Counted from the first letter of the stretch, positions 1 through 11,285 are shown. The stretch is 64,000 nt of DNA from Chamaecyparis obtusa (GCA_027943335.1 BSBK01004081.1:310001-374000); one strand, 5' to 3'. Notes: generated by a model from the sequence alone, not told the origin. Numbers and translations: made by a program.

Positions 1-559
1 TTAGACCTAGGAAAGCCATTTGTCGTTTGTTACTCTGCAAACGTAGAGGGATATTCCATTAGCATAGGACTCTAAGATAAGCCTAATATCCTATACCCCC
101 TACCCAGTATGCTCAATCTACTTCAATTTGCATTTCTGCGGATGGGAATGGAGGGGTTTATAGCCGAAACATTCCAGGTATCTCCCTGAATTTTCCTCTT
201 TGGCATGCCATAATCATTGATACACTTGAAAAGTGCCACCACCCGACTGAATCACTGATGCTGAGATTTCTACAATCTAAGACACCCACATGTTGATGTC
301 ACTATTCCATCTGTTTAAAGCATAATTAACCATATTGTCAAACCATCATGAAGGAATGCTTCCAAACATATTGATCCTTCATTGGGAAGGCCAAAGCCGT
401 TGCCAATTAAAAGTCTATTAACATTCCATTATTAGCTAAGATGATATCGATGGCACCATTATTTGTATCCAATTTTTCCATATGTGGGAAAGTAGGAAGA
501 CATCATTTCGGAGTAAAATTGTCAGGTGTACAAAGATACACCCAATAGTGTCGTATCTA
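1..559. other. No gene seen; probable LINE 3' tail
   Basis: I see no supported reading frame here. It lies directly downstream, in minus-strand sense, of the RNase H domain of the adjacent LINE fragment, so it may be that element's 3' untranslated tail. No poly(A) tract or TSD was recognised, and the left edge of the window cuts it. Confidence 0.4.
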
Positions 560-2433
560 ATCAATGTGTGGCTTTTCAAAGATCATTTCTCTGTATAGCC
601 TAATGGCTCCAAAATACTTCCCATTTGCCCCCAAATTCGCCATCTCATCCGCATCTGTATTCGCTTCCCTATACAAATGGTTAATTGTGAAAGCCTAAAA
701 GGTCTTTAGAAGTTCCAAATTTCTTTCCAGCATGGCATTAATCTTCCGATTCGGCATAGAACCCATTCTACTGCATTTATCACTAAGGCTGAGTCACCTT
801 CTATCTCAACGCTGCCTACTTGCAAGTTTCAGCAAAAGATCAACCCATGTGTGAGTGCATTTAACTCAACTACACTATTAGTGTTAGTTTCCAAAGGAAT
901 TGCCAATCGACCAACTATTTCTCCACCCCACATCCTAATGATACAGCCAGGCCCAAAGGGGCAAGGTTGCCTGTCGAGACTCCATCAAAGTTTAATTTAT
1001 ACCATCCATCATTAGGTGGTAACCATTTTGACTGATCTGTTGCATTATTTTGACCTAAGACACCATCCCCAATGAATGGTGGTTCTTGTAGCCCATGCCA
1101 CTAAAACATCATTCATCTATCCTATTTTGAGAAATTTCCTTTAGGATTTGTATTGATACTTGTTTTGTTATTGACCACTGCCACAATAGCAACCTCAACC
1201 TTGTTTTTCAAAGAAGCCACTGGAATTTATTTTCCATCAAAAAAATTTATATTTCTCTCTTTCTGAATCTCCCAAATAAACAATGACAAGCATATGATCC
1301 ATAAAATCCATAGCAACCCAACACCCAGTCGAATCGGCCACTCTTTAAAGAGATTCATTATATCATTTGGTAATGTTGTAATCCAACCTAATTTTGCACA
1401 CAACAAATGCCAGCATTCCTGGGAAAGAGGGCATCACGTAGCAGATGGTCCACACTCTCCTCCTCTGCCTTACATAGCACACATCTAGATGGACCTTCAA
1501 AGCCCATTCTTCTAAACTTATCAGCAATCGGTATCCTCTTTTGGACAGCATCGCAAGCAAACCCCCCGCCCTTGGCACACAAGTGTTTTCTCCAACACAA
1601 TCATGTGGGGATGTCTATCATAGCTTGAGCCTCAATACCATCCACCATTTTGTATCCATCTTTACCATTCAAGATACCATTGTTAGCTCCAGCCAATATC
1701 AATTTGTCCTCCCCCATTCTGAACTCCACTCTTTGTCCTGAGATGACATGTAGAAGCATAGGGATTTCTTCCCAAGTTAGAGGCAAACAAGTCATATCTC
1801 TCCATTTCCACCCTAGGCTGATTGATTTGGAAAACATTGTATGAAATCCTTCACTTTGTTTCCCCATTGCTGTTTTAGATAGGCTTTAGTCTGTTCTATT
1901 GAAATTAAACTGTCAATGCTGCAAAAACCACCCCAGGAATCCTCCCGAAAGAGGGTTGAATTCCCATCATGAATAGCCAACAATACATAATCCGAAATTA
2001 AGGATTTGAATCCCTTCACGAAATTCCTCACTCGCAAGCCTTTGGCTGCGTTTGTTACCTTGACAATTTCACTTCAATCATTGTTCTTCAAATATTTCTC
2101 TTGCAGTGTCCTTGCCCACTTCAAGTTTGGTTCCTTGAGCATCTTCCATACCAAATTGGCCCCTCGGGCCTTATTCTGCCACATTTGATTTCTACGACCC
2201 ACACCTCCTGCCTCTTTGATTTTGCATATTTTTTCCCAAGAAATGAGGGCAACTTTGTCCTCCTTTGCAAGGCCCTGCAAAAAGAATTTTCTCATCTTTT
2301 GGATCATAGCATAGTTAGTCCCTGAAGTGACAGCAAGATAGGGAAGCAAATAGATTGGTAAAGATGATATTACCATTTTTAACATGACATATAATTCGTT
2401 ATATACTTCAGATATATATATTAGATTTCTCAT
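560..2433 (-). pseudogene. 3' half of LINE (L1-type) ORF2: RT tail, zf-RVT, RNase H
   Basis: This is a decayed, frameshifted non-LTR retrotransposon reading frame on the minus strand. From 2433 to 2074 a 119-residue frame matches the end of a plant L1 reverse transcriptase (SSLPIYLLPYL, then ISWEKICKIKEAGGVGRRN and LKEPNLKWA). From 2037 to about 1813 follows the linker with FREDSWGG. From 1600 to 1388 is a zinc-binding zf-RVT segment (CVLCKAEEESVDHLL). From about 1030 to 580 an RNase H domain can be read (KLNFDG, GCIIR, VEIEGDS, then NTDADEMANLGANGK near its end). The catalytic palm of the RT and the endonuclease are absent: the frame stops at the AT-rich palindrome at 2403-2561. Several frame changes show it is inactive. 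The endonuclease and ORF1 of a LINE in the same orientation lie at 29830-36965, possibly parts of one original copy. The family assignment is firm; the subfamily was not determined. Confidence 0.9.
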
Positions 2434-2451
2434 ATATATATATGTGAGAAA

Positions 2452-2499
<48 letters not shown>

Positions 2500-2561
2500 G
2501 AAGTATATATATATATATATATATTAGATTTCTCATATCTATATATATATATATATATATA
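2403..2561. repeat. AT dinucleotide repeat containing two nested palindromes
   Basis: A long (AT)n tract holds two inverted repeats. The inner arms are TTAGATTTCTCA (2421-2432) and TGAGAAATCTAA (2445-2456). The outer arms begin ATACTTCAGATATA (2403) and end TATATCTGAAGTAT (near 2505). A third copy of the inner arm recurs at 2524-2535. It sits exactly at the break in the LINE frame. Confidence 0.85.
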
Positions 2562-2605
2562 AAATTCTGATCCTTCCATGGTCCAATTCCATTACATATT
2601 GATAG

Positions 2606-4007
2606 TTCTATTCATTATTGATATATCCTGAGATCCATACTGATGTCTTTCTTAAATATGTCAATTTCAAATCTGTTTTGTTGAATGATGTGTATTCCCT
2701 GATTCTTTCAAGAGATGTTGAAAGCTCTCTATATACCTTGCATTGACATGAAAAGTCACATTTGCAAAGGCCATGTCTTATGTCTCTTTGAAATCATCTT
2801 TCATAATAATTCTTAATCGCTTTCATTCAGATCGATTTACATAAAAGCTGCCTTAGTCATCCTTCTTCCTTAAGATCAATCTCCACTTGTAATCGCATCA
2901 TTAGGGACGGTATCATTAATCGCACCCTTCTCATTTAAGATACTCGTGTATTACTTTTTGATTGCAGGACTTTTAGATGTCCTTATATCTTAATTGAACA
3001 GTCTTAATTAGGGATTTCCCACTTCATTGATAATTGGTTTAGCTCATAGCCATGTGTCTTCAATTGCTCCTTAAGGAGTTTCTATGGGGTCGTTGTGTAA
3101 ACCATCTTCCCTTGGATATTTTATCATTATAATCATCCAACTTACTTATTGCCAATGTTTTCTATTCTTCGTCTTCAATAGCCTAAGACTGAGAATTTAC
3201 AAAATGTAGACTCATTTCATCATTATCATTATTATCGCAGATAATTGATATTGATTCCATCAAATACTAACCGCTCGATATATGTGTTATAGGCTGCCAG
3301 TTTTGAAGATTCTCTATCATTCTACAGACATCGTCCTCTATCATTAAAAATGTAGGCTCCACATGGTTTAAACATCTTCTACTAAGTCTTATGTGCACAT
3401 TTAACGAAGATGAGATTAGGCCTCGTCCATACACTCCATGTATTGATTAATCGCAAAGCAATAGTCACATCATGGTCCTAATTTGACTCAACACTTCCAT
3501 ACATGTTTGTTGTAATCGATATTCTAGCTAATATCAATTGCTCATAGTATCCATTTTGTTTAATTGCTCCGCTGCTAAACCACAAACCATATTCTCCTGG
3601 TCTGCTGATAATGGTAATAAGTCGATATTTCTTTTATAATATCACACCATTCTCTATAATAATCCTTATCATCATAAGTGCTTATGTGGCGTGATTGCCA
3701 TCTCACCATTGTTGCTTTAAGAGATGATGTTGATTATCTAATCTAGTCAAATCAATAGTTTGATCTGCTCATCGTTTTCTCATTAAGTCGTTACTAATAC
3801 TATCTTCTCTACGGCACTTGGTTATTATATTATGGAATCAAGATGCTAGTATAAGTTTCAATCTTTAATTAAAACATATTAAACCGCATATCAATGAATT
3901 GGGGACATTATATTATATTATATTATAATTGGTCATTATGTATTTATTTTTATATTTTTATATTATTATTTATTTATTGAATTCTCTTTCAGAAAGGAGG
4001 CATCACA
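2606..4007 (-). mobile_element. LTR, minus strand, copy 1 of a repeated LTR family
   Basis: This ~1.4-kb segment is repeated at 28425-29829 in the same orientation; in the first ~70 bases that I aligned by eye there are about three differences. Read on the minus strand it begins TGTGATGCCTCC at 4007. It is preceded by a purine-rich tract and hairpin (4008-4046), so it is a 3' LTR. The left limit is only where the two copies stop matching; no terminal CA was found there, so that end may be truncated. Confidence 0.7.
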
Positions 4008-4046
4008 ATCCGCCCTTCCCCAAAAATTGCTTGTCCTCAAGCAATT
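4008..4046 (-). promoter_or_regulatory. Polypurine tract and pre-PPT hairpin
   Basis: Minus strand: a perfect 9-bp stem AATTGCTTG/CAAGCAATT with a 4-nt loop (4025-4046) is followed by a G-rich purine tract ending directly at the LTR start at 4007. The arrangement matches those at 8039-8074 and 40578-40616. The purine tract is the expected plus-strand primer site of an LTR retrotransposon; a role for the hairpin is not known to me. Confidence 0.7.
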
Positions 4047-4551
4047 ATATGTTTTCCTCTTATGATTTAAAAGAAGAATTTGGCAACTGACCTTAAGACA
4101 AGTTTTCTCTCATCTTCTAGAGAAATGATCTTAGACCATCTCATGATGGTGCCAACTGAATTTGCCCAAAACCCTATTTGCATGATAGCATGCCTCAAAT
4201 TCATCTCTCTAGTTATTCTATTGTTCTAGATAAACCAAAGTGGAGCCACACATGCAATACACACTTGAAAATATGAAACATATGCATGAATACATGAAGC
4301 ATAGACAAAGTATACACATCAATGCATGAAGACAAAAAGCATACAAGGAGAATACACATTAATGCATGAAGACACAGAGTATACACATAATCCATATATT
4401 GTTAGATTTCTTCTTATTGAATAGAATGATTCTTTGATTCATGTTTACCCTAAAGGATGGCAAGATCATAGCTCTAATACAATTTGTAATGTCCCCTTCA
4501 AGATTAAACCAAAAGTTATTCCTTCATTATGCCCTTGATTATAAACCCTGT
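4047..4551 (-). other. Non-coding internal remnant with PBS-like site
   Basis: No coding capacity is visible. Between about 4270 and 4390 a degenerate repeat (AATGCATGAAGACA, then GTATACACAT) occurs two to four times. At 4471-4484, read on the minus strand, TTGTATTAGAGC resembles a decayed tRNA-Met primer site and abuts an LTR-like end (GGGGACATTACA, 4485-4496). This is probably the 5' end of a minus-strand element truncated by the insertion at 4552. Confidence 0.4.
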
Positions 4552-6237
4552 TGTACTATCCCCATTTTTCAGACTTCGGGATTAGCTTGGTTTGGCAACC
4601 CTCGCAAGCTAATCAGGCGTTCAGAGGGGGTCAGATTGTGGAGCCAGTGTTGGGACTCCATTCTGGAAGTTTAGTTTATCATATCTACTCTTCGTTTGGG
4701 TCAATTTGGTCGACTTACTATTTTTAGTAAGTGGTATTTTGGGTATGGCCTAGATTAGCAAGGTGTCTGCACGAAGCGTCAGATATTTCAGGATTGAGTC
4801 TCAAGGAATCTCCAATTTGAGAGACTTACTATTTATAGTAAGTCTATTTATAGCAGCTGGCTATTTTTGGCAGTGGGTTATTTCCGGCAAGGCAGTTGGT
4901 GTCCGAGGCTCTAGTGTCGGAAATGAGTTTGTTTCAGTCAGCAGAATTCAAAGGCTTTTGGTTTTTAAAGTTATCGTTATTAAATTAAATTATTTTAATT
5001 TAATAACTTTAATACTTTATAACTTTAATGTTATAAAGTGAAGAGGTCATTTAAAAGCCTTTTTAATGAAAAAAGTGAAATTGTGTTTTTTCCGAAAAAG
5101 CTATATATTCTACTCAAAAAAGCACTTTCATTCATTTTTTTGTTGATTTGATAAAATTTATAAAGTCTCTTGGCTGTGAGAAACCGGCTAGGGTTTTGAG
5201 GACTGATTCCTCTTCTGGCAATTTGAGTTATCACAGATTGGTGGTGAATTTTGCAGCTGTTGATTCTGAATTAAATCCAGTGCTGATGTATACTGGGTTT
5301 ATGTGAAATTTATTCTACAGGCAAATCAATTTGTTCATTCTGGGGTTTGATTTGTTTTCATGCTGAAGTTCTGAAATTGTCTGGAGGAGTTACTGTGATT
5401 TTTCATTTGGTATTTGTATCCGAATTTGCTGAGGTTGATTTTATTGGGAAATCTGTTGTTAATTAATTGCTGATGCTGCAATTAATAAATTGGAATTCTG
5501 GATTTGTATGAAGTTATTCCAGTGCTGAAGTATACTGGATGAAGGAGAAGTTTATTATTATGCAGGCAAATCGATTTCTCTCTAAGAAATTCGAATTTGT
5601 ATTTGTTGAGGTTGGAATACACATTGGGAAATCTGCATATCATTTCATTGCTGAGGTTGCAATTAATACTGGTGTTTGAGATTCCTCCAAGACTCCAGCA
5701 CGTGTTTGCTGTTTTGGCAGTACTTTGTCTTGGGAAGCAAAACGTTGGGTGAGGCTGATTCTATACCTCACGTTTTTCCAACAGGTTTTGCCGCTGTGTG
5801 TGTGGGTGTTGAGAAAGCTACAGCACCCTTAAACCTTGCCGACGTGAGTACCTGGGCCGTACATTGCATTCTGCTAGGCTCGTACAATGCCAGGCCTGTC
5901 ACGTTTTTAATAATCTGCCACATGACAGTTTGCTTGGGGCGTCAAATGTGTTGGGACTGTGATACGATTGCAAAAGATGGTTCATTAATTCAAACATCCA
6001 AGTATTACCAGGTGCTTTGAAATTTCAAATTTTATTATTGTTTTCAGCATTCAGCTTGTGATTGGGAATTAGAAATTTTATTTTATTTTCAAGGAATATC
6101 AATGTGGCTTGATTGGATTTATTGGAATTGTGGGAGTTGAAATTAAATTGCAAATTAAAAGTTTTTGGACAAGGTATTTGCAAATATTATAAGTTCAATT
6201 TAGTAGTTTTTAGAAGAGCCAGCCTAGATTCTTCACA
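4552..6237 (+). repeat. 5' LTR of the 4552-9638 element
   Basis: Begins TGTACTATCCCC, a mutated form of the TGTAATGYCCC start seen in several LTRs here, and ends TTCACA directly before the primer site. Its first ~350 bases align closely with the solo LTR at 17901-19511 read on the minus strand, which independently fixes this start. A TATA-like TATATAT lies at 5102-5108. Confidence 0.8.
4713..4843. promoter_or_regulatory. Two U3 palindromes, ACTTACTA-N4-TAGTAAGT
   Basis: Perfect 8-bp arms around TTTT (4713-4732) and TTTA (4824-4843). The first lies 161 bp into the LTR. The centre reads CTA-W4-TAG, which fits the C(A/T)8G form of MADS-domain binding sites. That factor class is an inference from the motif alone. 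Confidence 0.6.
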
Positions 6238-6238
6238 G

Positions 6239-6250
6239 TGGTATCAAAGC
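6239..6250 (+). promoter_or_regulatory. Primer binding site (tRNA-Met)
   Basis: TGGTATCAAAGC two bases after the LTR end matches, with one change, the usual plant initiator tRNA-Met primer site TGGTATCAGAGC. Confidence 0.85.
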
Positions 6251-6288
6251 TTTGATCTTGCCAAACTGGAGGGTATGAAGATTTAGCA

Positions 6289-8037
6289 ATGGCATACAGG
6301 TTTGTGCCTGGTATGCATTATGTCCGCAGGGGTAGAGCTTCACCCCCGCCAGAAGGAAATGAACAGGGCCCACAGGTTGATCATACAGGCAACAGGCACA
6401 AAGATAATATTGGCAATGATGTTGACAGGGAAGCCAGAAATAATTTTAGAAATTTAGCAGAAGGTCAGCATCATGTTGCAAATGTATTGCAACAGCTTTC
6501 ACACACTCTTCAACGTATCGCATTACCAGGTGATTGTGCTAGAGACAGAGGTGCGCGGAGTGTTTCAGTTAGATCACACAGGACACAAGCAAATAACAGA
6601 TGTGATTATAGAGCTGACCATAGAGGTACTTATGATAGGCCTCTTCGTCCTACTTTCTTGAGGCCTGAGCTGGATGCAGTTAGTGTACAGACAAAGCCGA
6701 CACCATTTGTTGATGACATAGCGGCACACTTTGCAGAGTGGGATGCTCTTCCAGAAGCAATTAAGAGGAATTTGAATTTTGATAGGTACCTGACACAGAA
6801 GAGAAAGCATTCCAGAGGCTATTCTCAGGAACATGAGGCTATGACAGACTTGCTTGAGGATAGTTGCATTGAGTCTCATCATTTCCATGAGACAAAAGCT
6901 CGTGATCATGAGAATGCTAATGTCATGATAGCCACCATTGATGGCAGCCCTACATCAACTGGTAGCAATGAAATTACTAATGATATAGGTTATGATTTCT
7001 ATGACAGCAGTCCTATGTTTGAGCTTATCGATGTCGATGATGATAGGGCAAGTGTAGAGGATGTTGTGGATATCACTATGGGTTTTGACTCACATGATGA
7101 GAGTATTAGTTTTCAGGATTGCATGCTAAATGCGAGTACTTCTAATTCTGATTTCTATGACAGCAGTGAGTCACATTGGCAGCGGCCTGTGATATCAGAG
7201 GTTTTACAGGTTGGTGATATTGGCATTGATAATGTGGACACTATTGATGTTATCTATGAGGATGACTCATGCTGCAGCGAGTCTGGTATATCATATCAGA
7301 TATTGAATGATGACTCAGAGTGGTTATTGGATTATGATAGGTCCCAGGATCATAGTTTGTAGGGACTTATTGCACATAGTGAGGATTCTCAGAGACATGA
7401 GTCCATTCAGGTAGAGCAGATTTCACATCATGTCTCTCACAGTTTGCAGTTTTTTAGCTCAAACCAGCAGATGGGATCAGTTCACTTTCTGAACAATCCC
7501 TTATTTGATGTGGATGTCGTTATGACTTATGACAATCCGCTGTTTGAGCTCAGTGATGATCCCTTTCAGGAGTTGTATAATGATGATGATGATGTTGGGG
7601 ATCCTATTAGTACACCTGGTTATCAGACAGATTTTACAGGATGCCAGTCAGTTTTTACTGAGCAGTTTACAGAGGTGTACACAATGAGGAGTGCTTTTAG
7701 TTTCACTTTTGATCCTCATGTTCAGGATATCTACCAGTTACAGAGTTCTTCAGTGCATCCATTTGATGACTGGTATGATGGTTTGGTTAGCACAAAGACT
7801 AGGGGCAAGTCCAGTCTGTTGGTTGAGTTACTTTTGTGTGGGTTACTCTCGGTTGAGTTTCTCCCACATGGTGATCTTGCTGCAGCATCTTCAGTTTGGG
7901 TGTCGAGTGCAATTTCTCAATTGCTGATGTTTGTACTGTTGATGCTGATGATTTCTTCATACGAGTATAATGAGGACAGGGACATTACTCCATTCTATCC
8001 TTGGGATCCAGGTGGACTTCTGTGTTTTGTTTTCTGA
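6289..8037 (+). pseudogene. Pol-less retroelement ORF, 583 codons with one in-frame TAG
   Basis: The frame opens at ATG 6289 shortly after the primer site and stays open to TGA at 8035-8037, broken only by TAG at 7360-7362; one substitution would explain it. The N-terminal ~110 residues are polar and Arg-rich and could derive from gag, but no zinc knuckle is present. The middle is strongly acidic (Asp, Ser, Tyr rich), with NPLF motifs (NNPLFDVDV, DNPLFELSD) near residues 405-425. The C-terminus has two hydrophobic stretches (LLVELLLCGLL and LLMFVLLMLMI) and ends near YPWDPGG. Protease, RT, RNase H and integrase motifs are absent. The frame at 38821-40578 in the related element 37149-42040 shares the NPLF and WDPG motifs and the position between primer site and polypurine tract. 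I do not recognise the protein; function unknown. Confidence 0.65.
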
Positions 8038-8038
8038 G

Positions 8039-8074
8039 ATTGCTTGGGGACAAGCAATTTCAGGGAGGGAGGAC
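8039..8074 (+). promoter_or_regulatory. Pre-PPT hairpin and polypurine tract
   Basis: A perfect stem ATTGCTTG/CAAGCAAT with loop GGGA (8039-8058) is followed by the purine tract GGGAGGGAGGA, which abuts the 3' LTR at 8075. Same layout as at 4008-4046 and 40578-40616. Confidence 0.8.
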
Positions 8075-9638
8075 TGTAATGTCCCCATTTTGAGCTAGTA
8101 TTGGAGTTAGTGGATTTAGCCTATCATTGGGTCCTTGTAGGCTAATACTGGTGATTAGAGGACCTTGTTGTGGGTTTTGGCCCCTTTTTGAGGGACTTAC
8201 TATTTATAGTAAGTCAACTTATGGTTCTACTGAGCTCAGAGGATTTAGAAGAGTTATATGATGCTTTCAAATTTTATTTTCGCCTTCCGGTTTGGACTCC
8301 AAGATTCTTGGAGGGAGCGTCTAGTTTTAGTAAGTCACCCTGTCAGGTTCATTCATCATCTTTCATCATTAAGATCACTCTTGTGCTGTTAGATTTTGAT
8401 TTTGATGCTTCCTCAATTGTTTTCGCAAGATGGGTGAATTATGATTATTATTTAATTAAATCGACTAGGGTTGCCATTTCTATTGGGAATGTATTATGGG
8501 CATCGTAGTGTTATAGCTCGTTGGAACCGGGTTGAGAAGTTTTAAATCATGAGCTCATAAAATAGGGACCCTATGTGTCAGAATAGCATTATTTTAATAA
8601 AAGGATCATTTTCAACATTAAAGTGGAGAAATATAATAGTTTATTATATTTCAAATGTGCACATAAAGCAAAGTCTTTTGTAAGTGAAAAGTGTGTGAGA
8701 AGATATCTTTTATTATAAAAGCAATGCTTTGGGCAAAAAAGAATTCATTCTTGGACTTGTGATTTTTATTGAAATTGGAGAGATGAGAACATGGCTAGGG
8801 TTTGAGGACTGATTCCTCATTGTGCAATTTGAATCATTACAGGTTAATGGTGAATTTTGCTTCTGATTTACTGGAGATTCTTTGCTGGTTAAATTAATTC
8901 AAATTTGATGCTTAAGTATATCAAATTTGAGGAGTTGTGAACAAATTCTGAATTTAGAGGTGGTTCGATTTTTCTTCCCAGTGTTTATTGTGTTGAGTAG
9001 AAGGTTGTTTTATCTTCTACTTGGTGTTGTGATCAATTAGAAGACAGCGTGGGTTAGCAAGAGTTGCAGACTTCACTGAAGGAAGTTGTGTTTCATTCAG
9101 AGGCTGGCGTATTTGCTCACAGCCAACACGTGACTTCCAAAGAGGGTGCGTCACTTTGCCAGGAAGCTGCATTTCCTACCAAACAGGCTGCGTAATTAAT
9201 ATTCGAGGCTGGAAATCAAATTTAAGTGATTGCGTGAATATCCAACCAGGCTGCATTGGAATTAGAGAAGCTCCGTTCTCTTTCTTGGAGGTGGCTGAAT
9301 ATTCATACAAGCTGTGTTCTCTTTCTTGGAGGTGGCTGAAGATTCATACAAGCTGCATTTACTTTCCTGGATGTTATTTTTTTATTCTACAACATTCAAA
9401 CAATTGCCAGGTGCCAATAGTTGTTGAATAATTTGATGTTTATAAGCATTGCCACTTCTATAATTTTGAATAACTGATGATCGTTCAAGACATATTTAGT
9501 CTGATATTATTTATGATATTTAAAATTGGTGGGAAATTTCATTTGAAATAAACTTAAACAAAACACAAAGATAAAATTATTGCAAGTAATTTTAGAGAAA
9601 AGAATTATATTTAGAAGGAGCCAGGTAGGCTCTTCACA
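8075..9638 (+). repeat. 3' LTR of the 4552-9638 element
   Basis: Begins TGTAATGTCCCC after the polypurine tract and ends GGCTCTTCACA. It carries the palindrome ACTTACTA-TTTA-TAGTAAGT at 8195-8214 and a decayed second copy near 8321-8337. Around 9170-9380 an imperfect repeat of GGCTG(C/A)-containing segments is visible (TTTCTTGGAGGTGGCTGAA occurs twice, ~40 bp apart). U3 differs strongly from the 5' LTR. Confidence 0.8.
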
Positions 9639-10234
9639 CCTGCAGTCACATAGGGAACACAACTGCATGCATATACTATACAAGCTAATAATATTAGTTA
9701 GCTTAATATATATGAACTTAAATTTTATCTCTTTATGTTATTGAAGAAACCTTGAATATAGGGGTTGAGTCATGATAAGTTTGGTCAAACCAACCCCATA
9801 AGCCCAAGAGTGGAACTTTGGCCTTCTTGGCCTCACTGGTAGGACCTTGACATCCACACGAGGTGGCATACTTAGTAGGATGCTTGCCTTGCCTCCTATT
9901 TATGCTTCATCCCTTATAGTTGATTAGCTCGTCATGGCAGGAATGATAGGGAGATTGTAGTGGCGTTCCCAACTCGTCCAACATAAGCCCAAGAGTGGGA
10001 CTTTGACCCTGTTGGCAAGACTTTGACACCCACCAAGGTGATAAACACACATTGGATGCTGAGATGAGGGGGGTGAATCAACATAAAAAAAACTTCAACA
10101 ACTAACTTTAGTAGCCACCACAAATGATACTATGCAAGTAAAGAACAAAACTAGCAACACAAGAAAATCAAGATTTATACGTGAAAAACACAAACTAGGA
10201 AAACTCACGGTGAGCACTTGCCCACAAAGATAAT
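9639..10234. other. Non-coding interval with 185-bp repeat
   Basis: No supported gene. It holds a 185-bp repeat (listed separately) and, toward 10200, host sequence that continues across the solo LTR at 10235-11103. Confidence 0.6.
9798..10060. repeat. 185-bp tandem unit, about 1.5 copies
   Basis: The string ATAAGCCCAAGAGTGG starts at 9798 and again at 9983, a period of 185 bp. Each is followed by ACTTTG and a CTTGACAYCCAC block. The same unit occurs at 27481-27715, also with a 185-bp period. Confidence 0.75.
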
Positions 10235-11103
10235 TGAAATGACCCTAACCGGCCATCTACTAATTTTCTCAACCAAATCACATGCAGATTCGAAAACCAA
10301 TGAAACATGCAAGTATCCAACAGATAAATTCGAACAACCAGCAAATATAACTTTATTAAATTTCTCAGAAATACGGTTTTGTATTATACATCAGCAATAC
10401 ATAAACCAAACATTACAATATCCAATCCAATCTGAAATACAGCAAAGAACAGTAAGACTGGATGATAAAGAATCTGGTATAACAATGGCGAACTCTGAAT
10501 GAATCCACACCGAGATGAATCGGGTTTCCGTCCAATCCACCAAGAAATGCTAAAGGTTTCCATCCTCAGATTTCTGATTCGATAGCTGAAGCTTCTCGAA
10601 TTCTCAAAGAGAAGTAATATTCATAAACTGAAGCATGCTGAATGAGTCTCCAAAACCCCCTCTTATGGCTGCAGCTGTGACTCTTCAGTTTCCCCACTGT
10701 GACTCTTCGTATGCCCATTTCGTCTCTTATAAACTCACTTTAAGTCATTTTAAATAAATGACCGTTGAGTTATAAAGTAAAATAATAAATGAGGAAAACT
10801 TCTGGCATTAAAACGGAGGCCCAAACGAGCTTGGATACTGACGTGTGATAGCTCGTCGGAAAGGTTTCATTGAGACGCTCCGAGTCCGCTACTGAAAAAC
10901 AGAGAAATTTGAACCCTGCTGACTTACTAAAAATAGTAAGTACCCCGAAAACCTGTTGAAACTGCTCCGATTGACCTGGAACTGAAAAAACCTAGGCCAA
11001 TTATCTTTTGGTGCCCTGCTACACCACGGTTAACCCTTCGAGCCAAGTTGAACAGGCTAACAACCCGACACAATATAATGTACCCTAAAAAGGGGACATT
11101 ACA
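10235..11103 (-). mobile_element. Solo LTR, minus strand, TSD ATAAT
   Basis: Read on the minus strand it starts TGTAATGTCCCC at 11103 and ends CATTTCA at 10235. ATAAT flanks both ends (10230-10234 and 11104-11108). The sequence on each side shows the same CTCAC(T/G)G-type repeats, which supports one insertion. There is a palindrome ACTTACTA-AAAA-TAGTAAGT at 10922-10941, 162 bp from the LTR start. The left edge is less certain than the right, because ATAAT is a common word in AT-rich DNA. Confidence 0.65.
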
Positions 11104-11129
11104 ATAATTAACTGCAGTATACAATTTGA

Positions 11130-11285
11130 TTACAAAAGATTAGGACCTCACTGCTCTGGAAAACCAATCAGAAGCTCACTGCCAATACAACAAGGAATCT
11201 AGACAAGTAGGCTCACTGCCTTACAGTACAAACAAGAGCTCACTGCTCCAGACTTGTGTACAGAGGCTTACTGCCAAAGTAGCAA
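11130..11285. repeat. Degenerate ~30-35-bp repeats with CTCACTGC
   Basis: CTCACTGC or a one-base variant recurs five times (near 11146, 11175, 11210, 11239 and 11267) separated by variable purine-rich spacers. A related word occurs at 10204-10220 on the other side of the solo LTR. Confidence 0.6.

Larger units (their letters stand above)
4552..9638 (+). mobile_element. Non-autonomous LTR retrotransposon with pol-less ORF
   Basis: A 5.1-kb element: 5' LTR 4552-6237, tRNA-Met primer site 6239-6250, one interrupted long reading frame 6289-8037, hairpin and polypurine tract 8039-8074, 3' LTR 8075-9638. The flanks are CCTGT (4547-4551) and CCTGC (9639-9643), a near-perfect 5-bp TSD. There is no protease, integrase, RT or RNase H, so it must depend on enzymes supplied in trans. 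The two LTRs are alike in their R/U5 halves but their U3 halves belong to different subfamilies: the 5' one matches the solo LTR at 17901-19511, the 3' one resembles the LTR at 40617-42040. Confidence 0.8.

Noticed and set aside
4485..4496. TGTAATGTCCCC as the 5' LTR start of the 4552-9638 element
   Set aside because: Alignment with the TSD-defined solo LTR 17901-19511 places the start at 4552, and the CCTGT/CCTGC flanks support that. The word at 4485 fits better as the end of a truncated minus-strand LTR.
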